A stretch of 37,443 bases of DNA from a filamentous cyanobacterium Phorm 6 (GTDB lineage: Bacteria > Cyanobacteriota > Cyanobacteriia > Cyanobacteriales > Microcoleaceae): contig PVWI01000021.1 in assembly GCA_003003725.1 (NCBI GenBank), forward strand, positions 1 to 37,443, read 5' to 3'. Positions 33,101 through 37,443 of the stretch are shown piece after piece. The notes below the pieces were generated by a model that did not search any database, was not told where the DNA came from, and saw only the letters and a program-made list of their open reading frames with translations. The stretch's first letter is position 1; each line of letters opens with the position of its first letter. Made by a program: the position numbers and the translations under genes.

Positions 33101-33576
33101 CAAAATAAGCAACAGGTTGTAAAGTCTCAGGAGGCTGTAATTTGTAAAAAAGGTATCGTAAGCTTTTAATAATCTAAATTAAGGCTTACGCACAGACTCT
33201 ACTGATAGGGTGTGCCGAAACTAGCCCGCTGGCTGAGTGCAATCAACGCAGTTGTGTTATCCCAGGCGTTGGATATTAGCAATAAACGTTGTTTATTGCG
33301 TTTAAACTCTGAAAGTAAGAAGATTGATCGATCGCCCGCTACGAGATTTCCTGGGTTTCAAAAACTTCTTCACCATTCCTGAGCGGGTTGAGTGTACCAA
33401 AACGCATCTTACTACTACAGGTAGTGTCTAAACCGATAATTTGCGTCCAGGACTGTAAATTTTAGAGTCAATGGGTGATGAACTCGTTAGGAGACGGACA
33501 AAATATGAGTTCAGACTAGAGAATGCGCGATACAGAACAGCATAAAGATTAGGATTTTGATTAGGTAGGAGGTTAA
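33101..33576. other. Intergenic region inside the segregation gene group
   Basis: About 475 bp with no supported gene. It contains a perfect 9-bp inverted repeat (33279-33299), listed separately. The 3-nt spacer and symmetry suggest a protein-binding site, perhaps an operator or centromere-type element. The downstream gene has its own strong RBS, so a promoter probably lies here. Confidence 0.45.
33279..33299. promoter_or_regulatory. Palindrome GCAATAAAC-GTT-GTTTATTGC
   Basis: Perfect 9-bp arms with a 3-base centre, 278 bp before the 373-aa gene and 178 bp after the ParA-like gene. The AT-rich two-turn dyad is of the size bound by small dimeric regulators. Confidence 0.5.
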
Positions 33577-34698
33577 ATGTCCGATCGACTTTTAGAAGAA
33601 CTTTCCGAAGTTGACTCTGAAGAGTTTGGCGATATATTGGAAACGCCAAGGGAACAGGGCAGACTTAATAATACCAAAAATAATTCCATACAATCCGCTG
33701 AAAATTCGCAAAGTTTGTCAGATTCTCCAGATACATTCCCAGAAGATGCAGTAGAAGAAAAGTTGAAATCAGATGGGAGTAAGCTAAATGAAGAGGAGTT
33801 TTGGGAACTCATAGACGATGATTCGAGGGAAAGAGAAGCTCTGAACAGAGATCCTTTATCGGCCCCTCCCATCTACGAGAGAGATACTGAGTCACTAATC
33901 AGCCAGGTACTCAAGGGCAAAGACTCCAAATTTCGCTCTCACGTCATTCAGACAGCTTACCGATACGGTCTCAATAAAAATGACCCACTTTTTATCGTAT
34001 TGCTGGCCACAGGTCAACTCGAACTGCTGCTAGAAAAAAAACCGCAAGAGATTGACCAGTTTTTCAAGAATTGGCAATCTCAATGGCAAGGTGATTTGAA
34101 AGATTCTCAAGCTGTCATCTCTCAAGAATTGGAACAAGTTCGCCAACTTACTGAAAATTGGGAAAAAGAAAGCAGAGAGTTTTTAGAACGGCAGGGAAAA
34201 GCGGCTGTTAAGGTGCAACATCGCCACATTTCCAACTCAGTTTACACCCTAGTGCGACAAGCAGCTTTAGAGAAAGTTGCTCACGATATTTGGTCGGTGA
34301 TTTTTGGAAGCGGGGTAGTGTTAGGGGCAATGGCGATCGGCGCGTTTATCGGGTTAGCGCTGCCCCGGTTCATTCCAGCGCCTGAACTCGACCCAAAAGG
34401 GCCGCGTCAGCTTACTTTAGAACAAGCCGTAGCGCTCGAATGGGGGCTGAGCAAAGAGGGTCAGTTTGCTCGCAAGAACGCGGATACAATTCAGTGGGCA
34501 ACAAGCAATGAAGGGAAATATGCTCGCCAATTTATGAGCTGGAATCAAGCTTTGTTGAGCGAGAAAGGTGGCAAAAAACTGTGTGAAACTGAGATCAATC
34601 GATTGGGGGTGACATTGACAGTAGAGGGTAAACCTGCACAAAAAGGATTTTGTACTTTGTGGACTAGAAATCCAAAAGAGCGAGTTTTCGCTCCCTGA
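33577..34698 (+). CDS. Cyanobacterial plasmid membrane protein, possibly DUF6753
   Basis: A 373-aa protein with RBS AGGAGGTTAA. The N-terminal 90 residues are acidic and Ser-rich. A helical soluble region with EQVRQLTENWEKESREFLER (about 190-210) follows, then one strong membrane helix, VIFGSGVVLGAMAIGAFIGL (about 241-260). The tail carries short repeats ALEWGLSKEGQFARKNADTI / QWATSNEGKYARQF and a final Cys pair. I associate this layout with DUF6753 proteins near cyanobacterial plasmid segregation genes, but that is from memory. It could tether a plasmid complex to the membrane. Confidence 0.6.
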   Translation: MSDRLLEELSEVDSEEFGDILETPREQGRLNNTKNNSIQSAENSQSLSDSPDTFPEDAVEEKLKSDGSKLNEEEFWELIDDDSREREALNRDPLSAPPIYERDTESLISQVLKGKDSKFRSHVIQTAYRYGLNKNDPLFIVLLATGQLELLLEKKPQEIDQFFKNWQSQWQGDLKDSQAVISQELEQVRQLTENWEKESREFLERQGKAAVKVQHRHISNSVYTLVRQAALEKVAHDIWSVIFGSGVVLGAMAIGAFIGLALPRFIPAPELDPKGPRQLTLEQAVALEWGLSKEGQFARKNADTIQWATSNEGKYARQFMSWNQALLSEKGGKKLCETEINRLGVTLTVEGKPAQKGFCTLWTRNPKERVFAP

Positions 34699-34734
34699 GT
34701 AATTGCTTTTATTGGTAACAATTATTGCCGAGTT

Positions 34735-34771
34735 GCGCTCAAGCAAAAATGCGTTTTTTAGCGCTTTTTTT
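34735..34771 (+). terminator. Rho-independent terminator after the 373-aa gene
   Basis: GCGCT (34735-34739) pairs with AGCGC (34760-34764), with an inner AAAAA/TTTTT helix, followed by seven T. It lies 37 bp after the stop codon in the correct orientation. Confidence 0.65.
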
Positions 34772-34894
34772 CTAGGTCGGGAAAACTGCCAATGTCGGGG
34801 GAGGGAAACGATTGCTGAGCTGTAAAGTTTTAGAGTCATTGAGTTATTTTAGAATTGTGTTATGCCTCATCTAATCAAATCTAACCATTTGATA

Positions 34895-36115
34895 TCAAAT
34901 TTTCTTTTCAATCTGTTCCAAATATTGCATTTCACAAGGTGTGTGAACAACGCGCTGTTCGAGCAAATTCAGAATTTCTACTTCAAATGGATCGAGGTTC
35001 CCTGATTCAAAGAGCAGGGAGATGCGATCGCAAATTTCTTGAAGTCCCGGTTGATTTTCGAGCGGCACAGCAGTAAGAGCTGAGTGTTTGAAGGTGTATG
35101 ACTGCATGGTAATGGTAGGGATGTGTCGCATCCACACAGTGGCGGTTTTCTCGCCGACTGACTGAATGCGGCCTAACCTGCCGTTAACGTCTTGGCGATC
35201 GGGCGCGTACACCTCTACTAAGGAACCAATTTTGAGCGTCAGGTGGTGGGCGATGGCAGGTTGCTTTTCAGGTTTTACCGAACGACATTGCCCCTGTAAA
35301 GTTTTGGCAACTTGAGCCGGACGACTGCGAGTGTCGTTTGCCAAAGCGATGACCTGCTTCTTGGTCAGCCCAGCAGAGCGATTCAGTATTTTCCACTTCA
35401 CTTCGTCCCCTCCAATAAAACTGAGAGCATCCACAGCTCGAGTAAATTGGGCATCCCGGTAAATCGTTCTGGGGGAAGCTTTGAACCGTTCTCCTAACTC
35501 TCGTGCTGTTTTGTCTGTCAAGCTGCCATTTTGACAGCTTGCTCTATCTGGCGATATTTTGTCTGTCAAGTGGTCATTTTGACAGCTTGCCTCATCTGGC
35601 ATTGTTGTGTCTGTCAAGCTGCCATTTTGACAGCTTGCTCTATCTGGCGATATTTTGTCTGTCAAACTGTCAAAATGACAGTTTGCCGAACGCTTGCCCC
35701 CGTGAGATTCCTTGGTCAGCTCGTACCAGGTGCCGCGCAGGTAGCTAACGGATTCTGGCGTCAAGCTGCGCCGTCCCAGTTGGTTGGCGATCGTCCAGAC
35801 CTTGACTGCATTCCGACTGTCAAAAGACATCTCTACAATTTTGTATGGTATGCCGTGCGCGGTACAGATGGCGAACCTGTTGTGGCCATCGATGAGAAGC
35901 TTTTCCTCGGCCCAGACTACTAACGGATCGCGGCATCCTTCCTCCAGAATGGTCGCTTGCAGGGCGGCTTTTTCGTCTTTACTCAGGGGAGGAATGAGAG
36001 ATTGAAATTCGGGGTCGATTCGCAGTTGTTTCGCAGCACAAGAGGTACACCCTCCAATACCCCCCGGCAAAACAATTAACGCTTGCGGCTCCCGATCGTC
36101 TGCTTCTGATTGCAT
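34895..36115 (-). CDS. ParB-domain DNA-binding protein with internal 16-residue repeats
   Basis: The open frame begins at a TTG (36148), but the ATG at 36115 has AGGA nine bases upstream; an ATG at 36124 is the alternative. PLSKDEKAALQATILEEGCR, then VVWAEEKLLIDGHNRFAI is the ParB N-terminal domain with the G-H-N-R box. A region of three and a half 16-aa repeats, CHFDSLTDKISPDRAS-like, follows, then an HTH-type segment (TARELGERFKASPRTIYRDA). The C-terminal part has a small beta domain (LTLKIGSLVEVYAPDRQDVN). It probably binds plasmid DNA as a partition or regulatory factor. A CxxC (GGCTSCAAKQL) stands before the ParB domain. Confidence 0.8.
   Translation of the reverse strand: MQSEADDREPQALIVLPGGIGGCTSCAAKQLRIDPEFQSLIPPLSKDEKAALQATILEEGCRDPLVVWAEEKLLIDGHNRFAICTAHGIPYKIVEMSFDSRNAVKVWTIANQLGRRSLTPESVSYLRGTWYELTKESHGGKRSANCHFDSLTDKISPDRASCQNGSLTDTTMPDEASCQNDHLTDKISPDRASCQNGSLTDKTARELGERFKASPRTIYRDAQFTRAVDALSFIGGDEVKWKILNRSAGLTKKQVIALANDTRSRPAQVAKTLQGQCRSVKPEKQPAIAHHLTLKIGSLVEVYAPDRQDVNGRLGRIQSVGEKTATVWMRHIPTITMQSYTFKHSALTAVPLENQPGLQEICDRISLLFESGNLDPFEVEILNLLEQRVVHTPCEMQYLEQIEKKI
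35521..35690. repeat. 48-bp palindrome-bearing repeats inside the ParB-like gene
   Basis: Three units of exactly 48 bp (35521, 35569, 35617) plus a partial fourth. Units 1 and 3 are identical. Each junction forms CTGTCAA-(9 bp)-TTGACAG. The last copy holds a perfect palindrome, CAAACTGTCA-AAA-TGACAGTTTG (35663-35685). Repeats thus encode a 16-residue motif and at the same time array dyad DNA sites. Confidence 0.9.
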
Positions 36116-36218
36116 TTGACGCATTCCTGGCGAGTTTGTTGAATGCAAGGCTCGCCCGCGCTGACTCCCGTACTCCGCAAGCGGCGAAACGCGGGCAGAA
36201 ATTTCCTTGACTTATTCA

Positions 36219-36237
36219 ACGATAACATAGTTATCGT
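36219..36237. promoter_or_regulatory. Palindrome ACGATAAC-ATA-GTTATCGT between ParB-like and RHH genes
   Basis: Perfect 8-bp arms with a 3-base centre in the divergent promoter region of the ParB-like gene and the 76-aa RHH protein. It is the likely operator for one or both. Confidence 0.65.
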
Positions 36238-36293
36238 CGATAAGCCTCCAGAAAATGCGAAAATAGTTAAAAAAAGGAAATGCTATCGACGCT

Positions 36294-36524
36294 ATGTCAC
36301 CTAGGAAAGGAATCCACCCCCATCCCAACTCATTAGCCAACCTCAACCGCTCTGGGGGACAACCTCGCTATGAAGAACCCAAGAAGCAAAGAAATATCCA
36401 GGTAACGTCGGTAGGATGGGAAGGAATTCGCGCGATCGCGATCGAACGAGGATTGAGCCTCAACGAATTGATCGAACAGATTGGCAGGGGTCTGATTCCC
36501 CTTGGCGGTGAAAAAAGTAACTAA
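36294..36524 (+). CDS. Small RHH/Arc-like plasmid protein
   Basis: A 76-aa protein. After a basic, Asn/Pro-rich arm (KGIHPHPNSLANLNRSGGQP), RNIQVTSVGWEGIRAIAIER and GLSLNELIEQIGRGLI give a strand and two helices typical of ribbon-helix-helix DNA binders on cyanobacterial plasmids. It is divergent from the ParB-like gene across a palindrome. The RBS is poor: AAAGGA lies 16 bases before the ATG. Confidence 0.65.
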   Translation: MSPRKGIHPHPNSLANLNRSGGQPRYEEPKKQRNIQVTSVGWEGIRAIAIERGLSLNELIEQIGRGLIPLGGEKSN

Positions 36525-36633
36525 TCGCCCGATCTGGAAAGGGAGAGTTAGATCGAGAAAACTTTCTATCAACTCGTTACCAGAATTTTTTTTGAAAAAG
36601 AACACTAATTTAGTCGTTGATTCTCCGAGCGTG

Positions 36634-37179
36634 CTAACTAACTCTCAAAATTTGCTCAATTAGGGAGACAACTTGCTGCGGTCGATGCTCAAAGTGCTTC
36701 TTAATTTGAAATTTTAACGAATCTGCTGGCACATCTTTTTTGTTGAGTTTAATGCGAATATGCTCACTTCGTGGGAGAGTGGAATTGAGCGCTCGAATAA
36801 CGGTGCGGCATTGTCGAAGAGTCAGGCTATCGACTTGAATGAAGGGTAGATTTAATGTGTCGGTATCGAGTTGAATATTAGAAGCAAATTCGGCTTGAAC
36901 TTGTAGCGAAGAGGTGAGGCGCTGTTCTTCTGTGGGTTCTGGAGTTGCTCCACATTCGGCAACAGCAGGAAAGGAAACAATTTCATTGAGAAGAGGCACA
37001 AAATCTGGGGCAAGTTCTGCTGAGAGTTTTTCAGAAGGATTCATCCGCTTCGATGCTAACAGCGTAGCGATATAGTGAACAATTAAGCCACCGTAACCAA
37101 AAATTACCACAGTTTCAATTGTGAGGGTGAGAAAATGCTGAATACGTTCGTACATGATTATAATTTGCAAGTGGAACAT
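36634..37179 (-). CDS. Small membrane-anchored orphan protein of 181 aa
   Basis: One N-terminal hydrophobic helix (IETVVIFGYGGLIVHYIATL, about residues 21-40), then an acidic Pro/Glu linker, and a C-terminal domain, VDSLTLRQCRTVIRALNSTL, RIKLNKKDVPADSLKFQIKK, ending in a helix. The C-terminal unit has a SAP- or LEM-like look but I am not certain. The start could be the ATG at 37179 or the one eight codons in (37155); the first has GAGAG just upstream. It converges with the RHH gene. Confidence 0.5.
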   Translation of the reverse strand: MFHLQIIIMYERIQHFLTLTIETVVIFGYGGLIVHYIATLLASKRMNPSEKLSAELAPDFVPLLNEIVSFPAVAECGATPEPTEEQRLTSSLQVQAEFASNIQLDTDTLNLPFIQVDSLTLRQCRTVIRALNSTLPRSEHIRIKLNKKDVPADSLKFQIKKHFEHRPQQVVSLIEQILRVS

Positions 37180-37443
37180 CTCTCAAACGCGATCGCGTTT
37201 AATATCAAAGCCTTTTAACAAAAACAGTCATTTAATTTATTGCCAAACGGTTTTAGGCTGACTTATTGAGCAACCTACATTCTCGGATAAAACCAATTAA
37301 CCATACATAACTTACGCTTTGTAACTGTGTTGCAAAGGTTTGAGATTATTCGCCTTACTTGCGGAAGCTTTCCTACGCTCGATGGTAAACTCCGTCAATG
37401 GTTCAGAATGACATTTAAGTTATTACTCCAAGCGCTATTAACT
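37180..37443. other. Right-edge gene-free stretch
   Basis: No gene or clear repeat is seen in the last 264 bases, apart from a HIP1-type GCGATCGC near 37189. Another gene may begin beyond the edge. Confidence 0.4.

Noticed and set aside
34417-34839. 140-aa minus-strand ORF
   Set aside because: Mostly antisense to the 373-aa membrane protein gene and crosses its terminator.

Overview
The window looks like part of a large plasmid, or a plasmid-derived accessory region, from a filamentous cyanobacterium. The octamer GCGATCGC (HIP1), a hallmark of cyanobacterial DNA, recurs throughout (for example near 10937, 17671, 18975 and 19912). The gene content is typical of a plasmid: a relaxase with its MobC partner, a ParM-like actin with a ParA-like ATPase, a ParB-domain protein, small ribbon-helix-helix (RHH) proteins, many small orphan genes, and several broken transposons. 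Nothing in it looks like housekeeping chromosome.

Layout. 1-1771: a MOBP-type relaxase (running off the left edge) and MobC, with a possible oriT hairpin beside them. 2140-4694: a toxin-antitoxin-like pair (winged-helix protein plus AbiEii-type nucleotidyltransferase) between two diverged direct repeats of about 340 bp. Each repeat carries iteron-like 21-bp units. 4706-7290: a decayed DUF5131 gene, two orphan genes and a frameshifted transposase remnant. 7329-7624: a nested 99-bp hairpin and eight 20-bp tandem repeats. 7735-9108: an intact IS4-type transposase, abutting a truncated DUF433 antitoxin-like gene.

9359-17258 is the most interesting part. Two overlapping genes (858 and 1776 aa) each carry a GHKL/HSP90-like (sacsin-type) ATPase signature. 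The second ends in a DUF3883 PD-(D/E)XK nuclease-like domain. They are followed by broken pieces of an SF2 helicase and of a DarG-like macro-domain protein (17371-18189). I read the pair as a candidate defence or DNA-quality-control system whose helicase partner has been lost or damaged. That role is inference from domains and setting.

18281-26560: an Xre/MmyB-like regulator divergent from a DUF2834 membrane protein, an HNH nuclease, a CoiA-like zinc / GIY-YIG / HTH fusion, a 314-aa plasmid protein, and small orphan genes. The fusion gene and the 314-aa gene each have 19-bp inverted repeats over their translation start region. The stretch ends with an RHH protein next to a TnpB remnant. 26954-29933: a run of minus-strand orphan genes. 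30060-34698: a plus-strand segregation-type operon (ParM-like ATPase with 24-bp coding repeats, a small companion, a ParA-like ATPase) followed by a membrane protein. 34895-37179: a ParB-domain protein with 48-bp palindromic coding repeats, a divergent RHH protein with a palindromic operator, and a small membrane protein.

The mobilisation genes, the stabilisation genes (toxin-antitoxin, ParM/ParA, ParB) and the large ATPase/nuclease pair together suggest a mobilisable low-copy plasmid carrying accessory defence functions. I saw no tRNA, rRNA or CRISPR array.
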